From positions 1 to 64,000 of IMG/VR virus record IMGVR_UViG_3300045256_000135: a DNA stretch of 64,000 nt; one strand, written 5' to 3'. Source of the stretch: a virus. Numbering within the stretch: the first letter of the stretch is position 1; each line of letters opens with the position of its first letter. Shown piece by piece: positions 9,360 through 18,304 of the stretch. Below the pieces are notes generated by a model. It saw only the letters and a program-made list of their open reading frames with translations, ran no database searches and was not told where the DNA came from. The translations under genes were made by a program, and so were the position numbers.

Positions 9360-9510
9360 TGCCATCACGGGACAGTGGGGGTAGTAGATATGCTCTCTGC
9401 CCCCTCGGGGATGTGGTGCTGGTTGGCTTTGATTCAAACTCAGACGCCAGAATCCTTGGTTATGATGCGATTTCGTAACTGTTCAGTGCAGATCTGGTTG
9501 GACGAAAGCA

Positions 9511-9729
9511 ATGCAGCGGAAGACGATTTCAAACAGTACAACGAACATCTCAGCCACTGCATGCAAAGACTGCGAAGCCAGACAGTGCCACAAATCGGGA
9601 TGCACAGGAAGGCTAAAACGACTGGCACTAAGTCGTGAGTTACTGTTCAGGTGTACCGACTGTAAGACAGAGTACACTGGGTTCCAGGTTCTGAATAGGC
9701 AACAAGGATCTATCGTCCGCCAGCATTGA
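9511..9729 (+). CDS. small zinc-ribbon protein
   Basis: A 72-residue protein with C-x2-C...C-x3-C near residues 18-30 and a second C-x2-C near 48-51, consistent with two metal sites. No good ribosome site is seen. The 150 bases before it (9360-9510) hold no gene I can support. Confidence 0.5.
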   Translation: MQRKTISNSTTNISATACKDCEARQCHKSGCTGRLKRLALSRELLFRCTDCKTEYTGFQVLNRQQGSIVRQH

Positions 9730-9784
9730 ACAGATGCGTGGTTGATTTACAAAAAGCTCAATACTTGTTGAGACAGGTGAGACA

Positions 9785-11383
9785 ATGAAGACGCGCGAAG
9801 CACTCGGTGAACTGACGGGTCAGAGTTCTACACTGGGTTTCTCAGATCCGAAGGTTGCTGAGCACTTTCGGCGTGTTGCTGAAGCTCAGGAACGAGAGCG
9901 TGACCAAAGAGCTCAAGCTGTTCCTGTTTCTGCCCACCTTGTTGCTCTCGGTCAGAGAGTAGCAGCCCAACAGAATCAGGTATTGGATCAGTCGATGCCA
10001 GTCATCGACAAGTTTTCGGCCTATAAGACGGCGTCTGGAACGAAGGCAGCCACTCCCGCCCTGCGGAACTTCCAGCATCGTTTGAAGACAGCTTGGCTTG
10101 CCGATGAGCTTGGCAGCTATACTGCTAGAGATCTTCATCAGATGGCTGAGTTCTACAAGGCACAGTTCGGGAAGACGGCTGAGCCAGTGCTGAACATCAT
10201 CCGTGATGGGTTTGCCCACAACTCATACGCACAGCTCCCTGTTAGAAAGCTAGCCAATCTTGCTTCCGCAATTCATACTCAAGAAGAGTTTGACTACGCA
10301 ATGCGGAGAGCCGGCCTGGATGGCAATCGTCCAGATCAGGTGAAGGCCCGTCGTTTCATTCTGGCCCTTCTGAACAGAGAAGCTCAGGCTGACGAGTTCC
10401 TCCAGCAGATGCAGGCTGATGATGAGGGTGCTGAGCAGATGGAAGATGCTGCTATCAATCTTCTGACTGACGCGCAGGACATGGAGAAGGAAAGTGCAAG
10501 TTGCGCAGACTGCCAAGGTTCAGGTTGTGCAAACTGCCAGCCCGAAGGAGCTCCTCCGACGGGCAGTGACGTCCTCGTAGGGGTTGATGCTAGTGATGAC
10601 ACGGGATTGAATGTCCCTGTAACCATGCAACTGGAGAATTTCGGTGGCGAACAAGCTCCACCATTTGATGCCCAGGATGCAGCTGAGGCTAGAAAGAAGC
10701 GAGAAGGTCAGCCAGGGATGGCTCCCGTTCAGCCAGGGATGGCTCCCGTTCAGCCAGTTCAAGCTCCACCAATGCTAACTGCACGCCGCAGAGCAGCTGA
10801 AGAGCCAGGCAAAGCGAATTACGAGCCTGCTATTGAAGGGCAACAGGATGATGCAGTGAAGGTCAATGTGTGCCTCGACAAGGTAACTGCTGGGCAGGTG
10901 GTTCGGCATAACGGGTACTCACTGCATGCTGATTTCGGAACTGATGAGTTGGTAATCACTACGCCATCAGGCGCCACCCGCAGGGGCCATATTGTAGCAA
11001 TGCGAAAGATTGCTACAGACTTCGTTAGGGTCTCACAGAAGTCGCCGAACTTCAATCCGAAGGTAAATGCTCAACAGCCAGGCAAAGTGAAGCTACCTGG
11101 CGGTGGCGGAGCGGTGCTTGGAGACGATTCGGGTTCGGATCCGAAGCTGGATGGTGAGTTTGAGGTGTCCGTCTCAAAGAAGCCGAAGGACAAGGTTAGT
11201 GTTGAGAAGACTCCCGGACCAGACACACAGTCCGATGGACTTCAACACTTCAATGTGTCAAACCGTGGTCCCCACACGAACATCCCAAAAGGCAAGATGT
11301 CAGATAAGGATATCTGGGGTGACACTCAGCAAGATGGTCTGAATCTGTTCGACATCAAGATCAACGAGCCCCGGAGCAAGTGA
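9785..11383 (+). CDS. large probable virion protein, disordered acidic C-terminal half
   Basis: A 532-residue protein with a helical N-terminal 230 residues. A C-x2-C-x4-C-x2-C cluster follows near 238-248, then Pro/Gln/Gly-rich linkers including a seven-residue unit Q-P-G-M-A-P-V repeated twice. The segment T-A-R-R-R-A-A near 330 resembles motifs in two neighbouring structural proteins. A small beta domain lies near 360-415. The start is set by the ATG at 9785, eleven bases after an AGGTGA. Probably an inner capsid or scaffold-type protein. Confidence 0.75.
   Translation: MKTREALGELTGQSSTLGFSDPKVAEHFRRVAEAQERERDQRAQAVPVSAHLVALGQRVAAQQNQVLDQSMPVIDKFSAYKTASGTKAATPALRNFQHRLKTAWLADELGSYTARDLHQMAEFYKAQFGKTAEPVLNIIRDGFAHNSYAQLPVRKLANLASAIHTQEEFDYAMRRAGLDGNRPDQVKARRFILALLNREAQADEFLQQMQADDEGAEQMEDAAINLLTDAQDMEKESASCADCQGSGCANCQPEGAPPTGSDVLVGVDASDDTGLNVPVTMQLENFGGEQAPPFDAQDAAEARKKREGQPGMAPVQPGMAPVQPVQAPPMLTARRRAAEEPGKANYEPAIEGQQDDAVKVNVCLDKVTAGQVVRHNGYSLHADFGTDELVITTPSGATRRGHIVAMRKIATDFVRVSQKSPNFNPKVNAQQPGKVKLPGGGGAVLGDDSGSDPKLDGEFEVSVSKKPKDKVSVEKTPGPDTQSDGLQHFNVSNRGPHTNIPKGKMSDKDIWGDTQQDGLNLFDIKINEPRSK
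10709..10750 (+). repeat. 21-base tandem duplication, two exact copies
   Basis: Two back-to-back identical 21-base units encode Q-P-G-M-A-P-V twice, with the start of a third unit following. The repeat keeps the frame and looks like a recent slippage duplication in a linker. Confidence 0.85.
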
Positions 11384-14300
11384 TGAATCGCCGTAAGGCA
11401 GACGAGCTGCAGACTGGTGACTCGCTAATCGAGCCGATTGACTTTACGTCGAACGTTTCGGTAGCCGAAGATACCGAGCCTCCAACGGACGATACCAACG
11501 CTCCTAGAAGGATTAGCAGGATCGTTGATACCTTTGGTGGAGCACGGTCTACAGTGGTAGATCGGGTTGCTCAACGGTTAGCTCAGAGTGAGATCTGTAT
11601 GGTTTGTCACCAACCGATCAGCTCTCAAGAAGCACAGGAGTACATGCAGGAGACGGGTGACAGTGAGCCACCTCTCATCTGCATGAACTGCGCTTCGTCA
11701 CAGGCGCATGATGAGGACCGCAGCGGGGTGAACGCCGTTACGCCGTGGATGTATATGGCGCAGAGAACAGCGAAGCTTCGGGAGCAGAGCATGAACAGAG
11801 TTGCTGTACAGCAGGGCGAACGGTGGTGTAAGTACTGCAAGGTCAACCACCGCAAGAACACAAAGTGCCCTTACCAACAGGGGGCAGCAGCCCACCAACC
11901 AGATTCTGAACAGGACCACGGCCCCGACAAACTTCCTGGTGAGGAAGGTCATGCTGAACAGAACAAAGCTCAGCATAGTGAGGCGAAGCAGAAAGTTGTC
12001 AAAGCTGTCGATAGCTTTCTGAAAGCTCGTGGAATGTCGATAAGTGATGTTCTCAGTAGCCCCAAGAAGGACCGGATTCTCTCTGAGCTGTCTTCTCAAG
12101 TGAACAAAATCGCCCCATCAAACACACTTGGGACGATGAACAAGATTTTGAAGGAGCAGGGTGATGAGGCGTCTAACATTCCAGAACCTCCGGATTACCT
12201 TCCTCCCGGATCAAAGGGTTTGCAGTTCCAGCCACAAAAATCGAAAGAGCCATTAAACCAAGCTAAACCTAAGGAGCAAGCCCAGGTTCCGAAAGGTTCT
12301 GGTTCGTATCTCGATCAACGGAAAAAGGAACATGGTGGGACGTGGACCCCAGAGGACAATGATAAGTTCATCCAGTTCCTTGAACATGGCATGAAGTTGC
12401 CACCAAACCCGTTTGATCCTGATCGCAATGAGCGTTTCAAGAAGACCTTAGACGAAGCGAAGGAGTATAAACGCTCCTTGGAGCAACCAGCAACCTCTCC
12501 GCTTTCTGACACCCAAAAGTCAATCATGGACGACTTGCAGAAGCGTGAGAAGGGTTATGGTACACCTGCCACTCAAAGCCCTGAGCACCAAGCACTGCAG
12601 AGTAAGATTGACGCAATTGAATCGAAGATGGAGAACACTGATCCAAATTCACCAGAATTTGGTAAGATAGATCGTCAACGAGACTATCTCAACGACCAGC
12701 TGGAATCCCTCCCCCAACAGCAGAGCTCAGACGTACCTGATGACGATCCGGCAGAGATTGACGATCTCCTCCAACAGGAAGAGACTCAGAATCAAGCCTA
12801 CGATCAGGCAAACAAAACTCAGCAAGCCAGTGCAGAGCTCAACCAGATGGAGTCATCGTCTGGAGCACTTCCGAGAATGCTTGGAGATGTGCTAACAGCA
12901 GGACCAGACGAATACGCACAGGACGGGTGGGGGCAAGAAGAGTCTTCGGACGCCTACGACCTCATCAACAGTGGGTTTCTCAAGGAAGGTCCAAACTCCC
13001 GCCTCGAACTTACTGACAAGGGCAAGTCAGCATTTGCTGGGTCCCTAGCTGATCAGTTCGGCAATCAAACGGGTGAGAAGCTAGATCAGTACATGTCCCC
13101 ATCGACGCTATTCGTTCTCTCACCAACTTCGAAGCCAGCGAAGTGGATGGCTGAGAATGGGCTGATTAGCACATCGTCAGGGACGGTGCAACCCACTGAG
13201 CTTGGCAAGCAGGTCATGCAAGCGTTTGGACATGACCCCTACCAGCAGATGGAAACACCGTGGGCTCAAGACAAGCCATACAACGTTAATGACGTTCCGG
13301 ATGACGACCCAGATGAGATGGCTGATCTTCTTCAGCAAGAAGAGGATCAGAACCAAGCGTATGATCAGAACCAACAGCAGAAACCCGAGCAAGAAGCAAC
13401 ACCAAAGTACAAGGGACCAGGGTCGTATCTAGCATCAAGACAGGCTCAGAACGATGCCATGAACCCATACGACGACTACTCGGACCCTGACGAGGATTTC
13501 GAGCCGGTTGAAGAGCCCGAGGACTACGACCAGGTTGGTGAGGGAAAGTTCGCCTCTGCTGATGGTCTGATGTCCTATCTGTTCTCGTGGAAGGGTAGAG
13601 GGCTTCCAACGAAGGCTAGCCTCCAGCGCTACATTGACTCTCGCCAGGCTGGTTATGTTGTCATCGCTGTACACCCAGATACGCACAGAAGGGTTGCTAC
13701 AGTTCTGATTCGTGAAGGGCATCCTGACAGCACTTTCTCAAGCAAGCAAGCAGCTGTTAGATACGCTCTGAATGATGCTTGGGGCATGCCAACACCTGAG
13801 AAGGGCAACAACCCAGCTGGAATGGGAGCTGACTACAATGGCACGATCCTGAACAAAGAGGGTCAGGAGATGGACATCCCACAGAATGTGCCATCCGCTG
13901 GAGCAGATAACTCTGGCGGAGAGAAGAACGCTCAGGAGCAGTCTCAGCCTTGCAAGTACTGTGGCTCACCAAACACGAACGTTTACCCGAGTGGCGGAGG
14001 TGTTCAGACTCGACACTGCAACGATTGCTCAATGCAGTGGAGAGATGATTCCACAACGCCACAGCCATACGATCAGGGAGCAGCAAAGAGTGCTAGGAAA
14101 GGAAAGCTGATGAGCAAGAAGCAGGCAGCCCGCATCCACGAGGGCTGGGGTGACCAGAATGAGTACAAGCGAGAACTTGAAGCTGACTCTGCTGAAGACG
14201 TTTGGAAGCTTCACCAGAGCCTCAACGGCCAGGAAGTGACCTGGGCTCAGAAGGTACCTCCAGCAGTTGTTCCGCAGGACCCAGCAGTGACGCCGAATGG

Positions 14301-14478
14301 CGATGTGGAGATGCCTGAAGCCGAGCCGGATGAGCTAAAGGCGCAACAGCAAATGCCAGCAGCTGCTCCGAACCCAGGCGCTTCTCCAATGCCAATGCAG
14401 GCTCGCAAGCGAAACGCTCAAACGATTGACTCAGACTTCCCGGATGGGAAGGACGACCCGGAACTCAAGGGGAACTGA
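11383..14478 (+). CDS. giant multidomain probable virion protein
   Basis: A 1031-residue protein whose ATG overlaps the preceding stop by one base. It has an N-terminal C-x2-C...C-x2-C ribbon (residues 74-105) and a W-C-x2-C-x3-H-x5-C module near 147-160 that recurs in the 29670 gene. Two copies of a D-V-P-D-D-D-P...L-L-Q-Q-E-E segment lie near 449 and 640, and G-S-Y-L-x-x-R occurs twice. A folded alpha/beta region is near 730-810, and a second ribbon C-x2-C...C-x2-C near 865-890. Most of the rest is acidic, Gln-rich and disordered. The layout suggests concatenated small domains in a packaged or structural protein. Confidence 0.75.
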   Translation: MNRRKADELQTGDSLIEPIDFTSNVSVAEDTEPPTDDTNAPRRISRIVDTFGGARSTVVDRVAQRLAQSEICMVCHQPISSQEAQEYMQETGDSEPPLICMNCASSQAHDEDRSGVNAVTPWMYMAQRTAKLREQSMNRVAVQQGERWCKYCKVNHRKNTKCPYQQGAAAHQPDSEQDHGPDKLPGEEGHAEQNKAQHSEAKQKVVKAVDSFLKARGMSISDVLSSPKKDRILSELSSQVNKIAPSNTLGTMNKILKEQGDEASNIPEPPDYLPPGSKGLQFQPQKSKEPLNQAKPKEQAQVPKGSGSYLDQRKKEHGGTWTPEDNDKFIQFLEHGMKLPPNPFDPDRNERFKKTLDEAKEYKRSLEQPATSPLSDTQKSIMDDLQKREKGYGTPATQSPEHQALQSKIDAIESKMENTDPNSPEFGKIDRQRDYLNDQLESLPQQQSSDVPDDDPAEIDDLLQQEETQNQAYDQANKTQQASAELNQMESSSGALPRMLGDVLTAGPDEYAQDGWGQEESSDAYDLINSGFLKEGPNSRLELTDKGKSAFAGSLADQFGNQTGEKLDQYMSPSTLFVLSPTSKPAKWMAENGLISTSSGTVQPTELGKQVMQAFGHDPYQQMETPWAQDKPYNVNDVPDDDPDEMADLLQQEEDQNQAYDQNQQQKPEQEATPKYKGPGSYLASRQAQNDAMNPYDDYSDPDEDFEPVEEPEDYDQVGEGKFASADGLMSYLFSWKGRGLPTKASLQRYIDSRQAGYVVIAVHPDTHRRVATVLIREGHPDSTFSSKQAAVRYALNDAWGMPTPEKGNNPAGMGADYNGTILNKEGQEMDIPQNVPSAGADNSGGEKNAQEQSQPCKYCGSPNTNVYPSGGGVQTRHCNDCSMQWRDDSTTPQPYDQGAAKSARKGKLMSKKQAARIHEGWGDQNEYKRELEADSAEDVWKLHQSLNGQEVTWAQKVPPAVVPQDPAVTPNGDVEMPEAEPDELKAQQQMPAAAPNPGASPMPMQARKRNAQTIDSDFPDGKDDPELKGN

Positions 14479-14480
14479 AC

Positions 14481-14783
14481 ATGGTATATCGTGGATGGGC
14501 ACTGCTTCCGACAGGGAAGTATCTCAACCCTTCAAACCCTGATGGTGAGTACTGGGATCCTCAGTGCTCGATCATCATCTGCTCGAGGTACGGTGCTAGC
14601 AAGCCAGTTGCTCTGACTACATATGGTTCGCCACCCACATCAGTAGGTCAGAAGGCTTTCGGCTTCCACGATCAGAGTGGTGGTCAGATTCTTGAAGGGC
14701 AGGTTATCGGCATTCGTCGTCCAGACGGAACGACTGATGGTGAGGTGCCAAACGCACGCCTGCCACACTGGGTCTTCAAGTGA
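14481..14783 (+). CDS. small protein closing the structural operon, unknown function
   Basis: A 100-residue protein starting 3 bases after the giant gene. It is rich in Gly, Pro and aromatic residues, which suggests a compact beta fold. It ends exactly where the left inverted-repeat arm begins. Confidence 0.7.
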   Translation: MVYRGWALLPTGKYLNPSNPDGEYWDPQCSIIICSRYGASKPVALTTYGSPPTSVGQKAFGFHDQSGGQILEGQVIGIRRPDGTTDGEVPNARLPHWVFK

Positions 14784-14809
14784 CTTAGGCCTGGAGCGGC
14801 ACCGAAGCC
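14784..14809 (+). repeat. left arm of 26-base inverted repeat
   Basis: Bases 14784-14809 are the reverse complement of 15225-15250 at 23 of 26 positions, with 14 perfect bases (14784-14797) at the outer end. The arm starts directly after a stop codon. A small GCGGC/GCCGC hairpin overlaps its inner edge. Confidence 0.85.
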
Positions 14810-14826
14810 GCGAAAGGCAGGACATC

Positions 14827-15186
14827 ATGGAAAGAGCGTTCAAGATCGGTTGCAGAGTTTTCTTCTTTGACAGTCAACGTCAGCCGCATGAAGCCATTGT
14901 TACGAATTGGTTTCATGGTGGACCGGATGGACAGACCCTTGAGGAGTATGCACAGAAGCCTGGGTACACTCCCAACTGGTTGCCTTGCTGCAACGTAGTT
15001 TGGGTTTCGTCTGACACGTCAAAGTCTGACAACTATGGCAGACAGATCGAACGTAACACTTCAGTCGCATATGGGCGTAGCCAAGGCATGATTCCGTTCA
15101 TTGGGATGTGCTGGTGCTGGCCCGACGAGATTGAAGAGGCTACGAAGTTGGCTGAAGAGGCTTACGCCAAATCAGTAGCGAAGTAG
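14827..15186 (+). CDS. unknown protein inside the inverted-repeat cassette
   Basis: A 119-residue protein. The ATG at 14827 follows an AGGCAGG ribosome site. It has a Cys pair in L-P-C-C-N near residue 54, a C-W-C-W motif near 97, many aromatic residues and a helical C-terminus. No family is recognised. It is the only gene between the two 26-base inverted arms. Confidence 0.65.
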   Translation: MERAFKIGCRVFFFDSQRQPHEAIVTNWFHGGPDGQTLEEYAQKPGYTPNWLPCCNVVWVSSDTSKSDNYGRQIERNTSVAYGRSQGMIPFIGMCWCWPDEIEEATKLAEEAYAKSVAK

Positions 15187-15224
15187 CACCCAGCCAGGTG
15201 GAACCCACGAGGAACCACAACCCT

Positions 15225-15250
15225 GGTTTCGATGTCGCTCCAGGCCTAAG
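15225..15250 (-). repeat. right arm of 26-base inverted repeat
   Basis: Reverse complement of 14784-14809 with three mismatches. It lies 38 bases after the stop of the enclosed gene and 12 bases before the next ATG. At RNA level the two arms could pair into a panhandle around the enclosed gene. Confidence 0.85.
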
Positions 15251-15262
15251 GTAAATAGACGT

Positions 15263-15505
15263 ATGCATCCACAACTCTTAGTCAGTTGGTTGTCCAAGAA
15301 GCACTGGGACAAGTTCAAAGTGCCTGGCAGTTGGTTCGGCGGACTTGAAGTAGATCGTGGCGCGGTCTACGTTCGTCTGCTTGGTTTGGAGATGATGTTT
15401 ATCGCCAACGCTGGAATCGGTGTGATGAAGAATCAGGTTTCAGGCACCATGGGCCACGGTTTCGTTGGAGACGAAGACGGTGGAGGTGAGTCGTGCCAGA
15501 ACTAA
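15263..15505 (+). CDS. small protein of unknown function
   Basis: An 80-residue protein with a Trp-rich N-terminus and a hydrophobic centre, and no recognisable motif. It overlaps the next gene by 13 bases. Confidence 0.55.
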   Translation: MHPQLLVSWLSKKHWDKFKVPGSWFGGLEVDRGAVYVRLLGLEMMFIANAGIGVMKNQVSGTMGHGFVGDEDGGGESCQN

Positions 15506-15726
15506 TGCACACCCACGATTGGGGAATGTGGCTAGGGCATGACCCTACGTTCTTCGAGATGGGTGGCACTGGCCCCTATCGTTACTACCGTGTCTGCGAA
15601 GTGTTTGGATGCACTGCCAAGCAGAAGGCAGAAGATCTTCAAGCCACCGGCTTAGTTGCTGTAACCACGGTAGAAGCTGATCGAGAGCACATCAAGCAGA
15701 AGATGGAAAGTTGGAAGACTCGATGA
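15493..15726 (+). CDS. small protein of unknown function
   Basis: A 77-residue protein from a GTG start. Its aromatic N-terminal half has one Cys pair separated by nine residues (near 35 and 40), followed by an acidic helix. The next ATG overlaps its stop. Confidence 0.6.
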   Translation: MPELMHTHDWGMWLGHDPTFFEMGGTGPYRYYRVCEVFGCTAKQKAEDLQATGLVAVTTVEADREHIKQKMESWKTR

Positions 15727-16007
15727 ACCAGCTAGAGATCAGCGGGATTGGGCACAACGCTAAGGTAACAGTTGTAGACGTGTATGGTAACAAACACGAT
15801 ATTGGTTGCGTCCAGCGAGTTGACGTCACCACAGAGGGGACAACTGTTATCTTTCCAAGCTCTGATGGACTGTCACCAGACCTTGAGGATAGGATTGCTC
15901 AGTACATGAGCAAGGTTGCCAGCACTGGTGCCAACGTTATCCGTCTGTCCAGGAAGAAGCTGAAAGTGCTGGAGCGTTTGGCGGACGTTACTCGGAGACT
16001 CGCATGA
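15723..16007 (+). CDS. small protein of unknown function
   Basis: A 94-residue protein. The ATG at 15723 overlaps the previous stop and has GGAAG upstream. It has a beta-rich N-terminus and a basic helical C-terminus. It overlaps the next gene by 4 bases. Confidence 0.65.
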   Translation: MNQLEISGIGHNAKVTVVDVYGNKHDIGCVQRVDVTTEGTTVIFPSSDGLSPDLEDRIAQYMSKVASTGANVIRLSRKKLKVLERLADVTRRLA

Positions 16008-16567
16008 TCCTCCAGAACGTCACCACTAGCGTTGTTACGTTCATCCTGTACAAGACAGCGTCGGATGAACTGATGAGCAGCTACCAGTCTCGTAGACACT
16101 CTCGTAACAACCGAGTGTTTGTGAAGATCGATCCAAACTCTCGAACCGACCTCGTAGCTGATTGGGGTATGACTCCAGAAGAGCTGAAGGGTCAGCCAGA
16201 GCTTCAGAGAATGCTGACAGCAGGTTATGTCAGAGAGCTGAAGGACTCAGAACTTGGGATTGTGTTCGTGGATCCTAAGCCGTTGCTGACAGCTGAGGAT
16301 CTCCTTAGACATAGGCAGCTCCCTGTATTAGTAGTGCATCCACCAGACGAACCTACTCCCAGCTTATTGGATAGCAGTGTCGAACCACCTCCTGTTATAG
16401 ACAGGTTAGATGTGGTTGATGATTTGAAGGTTGAAGCACAGCCTGAGCTAAAGACTGCTCCAGCGCCTGCAGTGCTAAGTGGCCCTGCCAAGTGCCCGTG
16501 TGGGAGAGAGTTCAAGAACGACAAAGGCTTACAGCTTCATCAAAAGTTCTGCAACGCTGCTCCTTGA
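16004..16567 (+). CDS. linker-rich protein ending in a zinc finger
   Basis: A 187-residue protein with an N-terminal alpha/beta part and a Pro-rich linker (about 105-155). It ends in C-x-C-G-R-x-F...L-x-x-H-x3-C, a C2HC-like finger of the kind that ends other proteins here. Its stop codon TGA is part of the -35 box of the next promoter. Confidence 0.65.
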   Translation: MILQNVTTSVVTFILYKTASDELMSSYQSRRHSRNNRVFVKIDPNSRTDLVADWGMTPEELKGQPELQRMLTAGYVRELKDSELGIVFVDPKPLLTAEDLLRHRQLPVLVVHPPDEPTPSLLDSSVEPPPVIDRLDVVDDLKVEAQPELKTAPAPAVLSGPAKCPCGREFKNDKGLQLHQKFCNAAP

Positions 16568-16591
16568 TTTTGTTTTGTTCATCATTATGAT
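16564..16591 (+). promoter_or_regulatory. repeated phage promoter, copy 1 (with leader)
   Basis: TTGATT (16564-16569), 16 bases, then TATGAT (16586-16591). Unlike most copies, the transcript would carry a leader with AGGAG before the ATG at 16615. Confidence 0.75.
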
Positions 16592-16614
16592 GTTCTTTGT
16601 AGGAGCCGAAGACA

Positions 16615-16830
16615 ATGAGCACCAAGAAAACCGAAGGTACTACGACGATCATCGACAAAGAAGTGCTGACAGAGCTGATCCAAGCCATAAAGACTGCTAG
16701 GTACAACCTGCTAGAGATCAGCCGTTCGATGACTTCACAGGGTGTTCGAGCTTCAGCAACACTCGAAGCCATTCGGGATGGAGTCAAAGTGGCTCGCGCT
16801 CTCGATCCGGAAGGATGGGAGTGGAAGTGA
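16615..16830 (+). CDS. small helical protein of unknown function
   Basis: A 71-residue, mostly helical protein with an AGGAG ribosome site 9 bases upstream. It is the first gene after promoter copy 1. Confidence 0.65.
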   Translation: MSTKKTEGTTTIIDKEVLTELIQAIKTARYNLLEISRSMTSQGVRASATLEAIRDGVKVARALDPEGWEWK

Positions 16831-17357
16831 AGGACCTGACATTGGAGCGTGCGGCGATTGAGCATTTGTCGGCACGACTTACTGGCGATCCTATTACGGT
16901 AACTGTTGACGCCTCGTCCGTTGCAACTCTTCTGGAAATGGTGAAGGAGATTGAAGGGTTGCGCCTCTATAAGGCGACTGGTCGGATGATCGCCAAAGCC
17001 GCTGATCGAATGCGTGAACATGAGAAGGTGCAAGACAACATTATCCGGGGTCTTAACTCGCAACTCACTGAAGCGAAGGCTGAGATTGCTCTGTTGACTC
17101 AGGAGATAGACGAGGCCAAGGCCAATGCCTACGCAGATAACGGAGAGCTGTGGGTTGACGAGTGCGAGAGTGCTCGCAAGGAACGCGATGTGGCACGGTT
17201 GGAGGTGGCGGGTCTGAAGGCTGATGCTAAGGTGCTCGCAGATTTCGTTTGCACTGCTCCAGGTCGACTACCGCAGGCGGTAGCTGACGCCGTTAAGCGG
17301 TGTGATGGAGAGTGGTCACCTAGCACTCCAACTCTTCAAAGCCCGAAGGGTGAGTAG
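16815..17357 (+). CDS. coiled-coil protein of unknown function
   Basis: A 180-residue protein with a long heptad-like helical region (about 45-140), suggesting a coiled coil. An alternative GTG at 16827 would overlap the previous stop and has GGAG 6 bases before it. Function unknown. Confidence 0.65.
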   Translation: MGVEVKDLTLERAAIEHLSARLTGDPITVTVDASSVATLLEMVKEIEGLRLYKATGRMIAKAADRMREHEKVQDNIIRGLNSQLTEAKAEIALLTQEIDEAKANAYADNGELWVDECESARKERDVARLEVAGLKADAKVLADFVCTAPGRLPQAVADAVKRCDGEWSPSTPTLQSPKGE

Positions 17358-17361
17358 CGTT

Positions 17362-18096
17362 ATGTACACTCGAAGAGAGCTGAAACGACTTTGCTTGGCC
17401 GAATGCGGCGAGTACATGTTCGGCGAGTACATGTTCGTAACAGTTTCGCTACCAGCGAAGTCCATGGCACGGATTCAAGGTTGGACAGAACAGCCGGTCA
17501 ATCCTAAAACCAAGTTTGGCAGGGCAGACACACTTTCTGGCTTCTACAGCCGCGGATCAACTCTCGTTGGTTTGGTCGTTTTAACTAATGTAGGCAAAGT
17601 GAGTAGTGGTAGAAAACCTCCCCGCACAGCGCAGTTCGTAGAAAAAGACGAGCTAGGCTATTCGTGGTGGGAGGGCACCGAGGCAGTCTGGAAGAAGGCA
17701 GATCTGCGTAAGAGGGGAAGGGTGAAGGGGTTCAACCCAAAACCACTGAATCGTCGTAATCTGACGAAGGCTGAGATCGCTCTAGAGCGTGATTGGCAGA
17801 TGTGGCATTCGAAACTGACTTCGTTTGTGACAAATCCATCAAGCGTTCCTCGGTGCGAATCCTCTGATCCGATGTTTCTGCTACAGCAGTGCTTGCTCGA
17901 GTGTTCGAACGCGTCGAAGACAGTTCACAGCTGGTTTTCTCGGAACAGAGCGCACTATAGGTTCGTTGTGAAGTACTTCTACCCAGAGACGCTCAACCAC
18001 TTTTTGAGTGGTCTGCATAGTGCGCTTCGAATTGAGGGAACTGGGTTGAAGGTACACTGGAGCAAACCAAAGAAAGCGAGTGGAGGGAATGGCTAA
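17362..18096 (+). CDS. basic protein of unknown function
   Basis: A 244-residue protein. The ATG at 17362 is preferred to the upstream in-frame ATG, which lies inside the previous gene. It has a basic central region with several K-P-x and R-R-N-L motifs and a Trp-rich C-terminus. An exact 15-base tandem duplication near 17408-17437 doubles the peptide E-Y-M-F-G/V. No family recognised. Confidence 0.65.
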   Translation: MYTRRELKRLCLAECGEYMFGEYMFVTVSLPAKSMARIQGWTEQPVNPKTKFGRADTLSGFYSRGSTLVGLVVLTNVGKVSSGRKPPRTAQFVEKDELGYSWWEGTEAVWKKADLRKRGRVKGFNPKPLNRRNLTKAEIALERDWQMWHSKLTSFVTNPSSVPRCESSDPMFLLQQCLLECSNASKTVHSWFSRNRAHYRFVVKYFYPETLNHFLSGLHSALRIEGTGLKVHWSKPKKASGGNG

Positions 18097-18304
18097 GCGA
18101 AAAGAAAAGAAGCCTAAGTTTCGAGTCCACGTGTGGTTGATGTCGGCTGGCCAGTGGCGGGTCGCTTTGGCCGGCCGGAACCACTTTGGTCCCGAGTCGT
18201 ACGACGGACAGTTCGTCACGGTGGTGATTGCAGAACGACCAACCCGCGACAAAGCTAATGCGATCGCAAAGTCGTTACGAGCAGCTTTGAAGGGAATTAA
18301 GTGA
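18089..18304 (+). CDS. small basic protein, possibly YegP/DUF1508-like
   Basis: A 71-residue protein with a Lys/Arg-rich first 12 residues. The G-Q-W-R-V-A-L-A segment, followed by a helix of the type D-K-A-N-A-I-A-K, loosely resembles the YegP fold. Good ribosome site GGAGGG. The family link is weak. Confidence 0.55.
   Translation: MAKRKEKKPKFRVHVWLMSAGQWRVALAGRNHFGPESYDGQFVTVVIAERPTRDKANAIAKSLRAALKGIK

Noticed and set aside
9359-9478. 39-codon frame whose ATG overlaps the stop of the 8748 gene
   Set aside because: Low-complexity start and no motif. An overlapping alternative frame is equally open. Not enough support.
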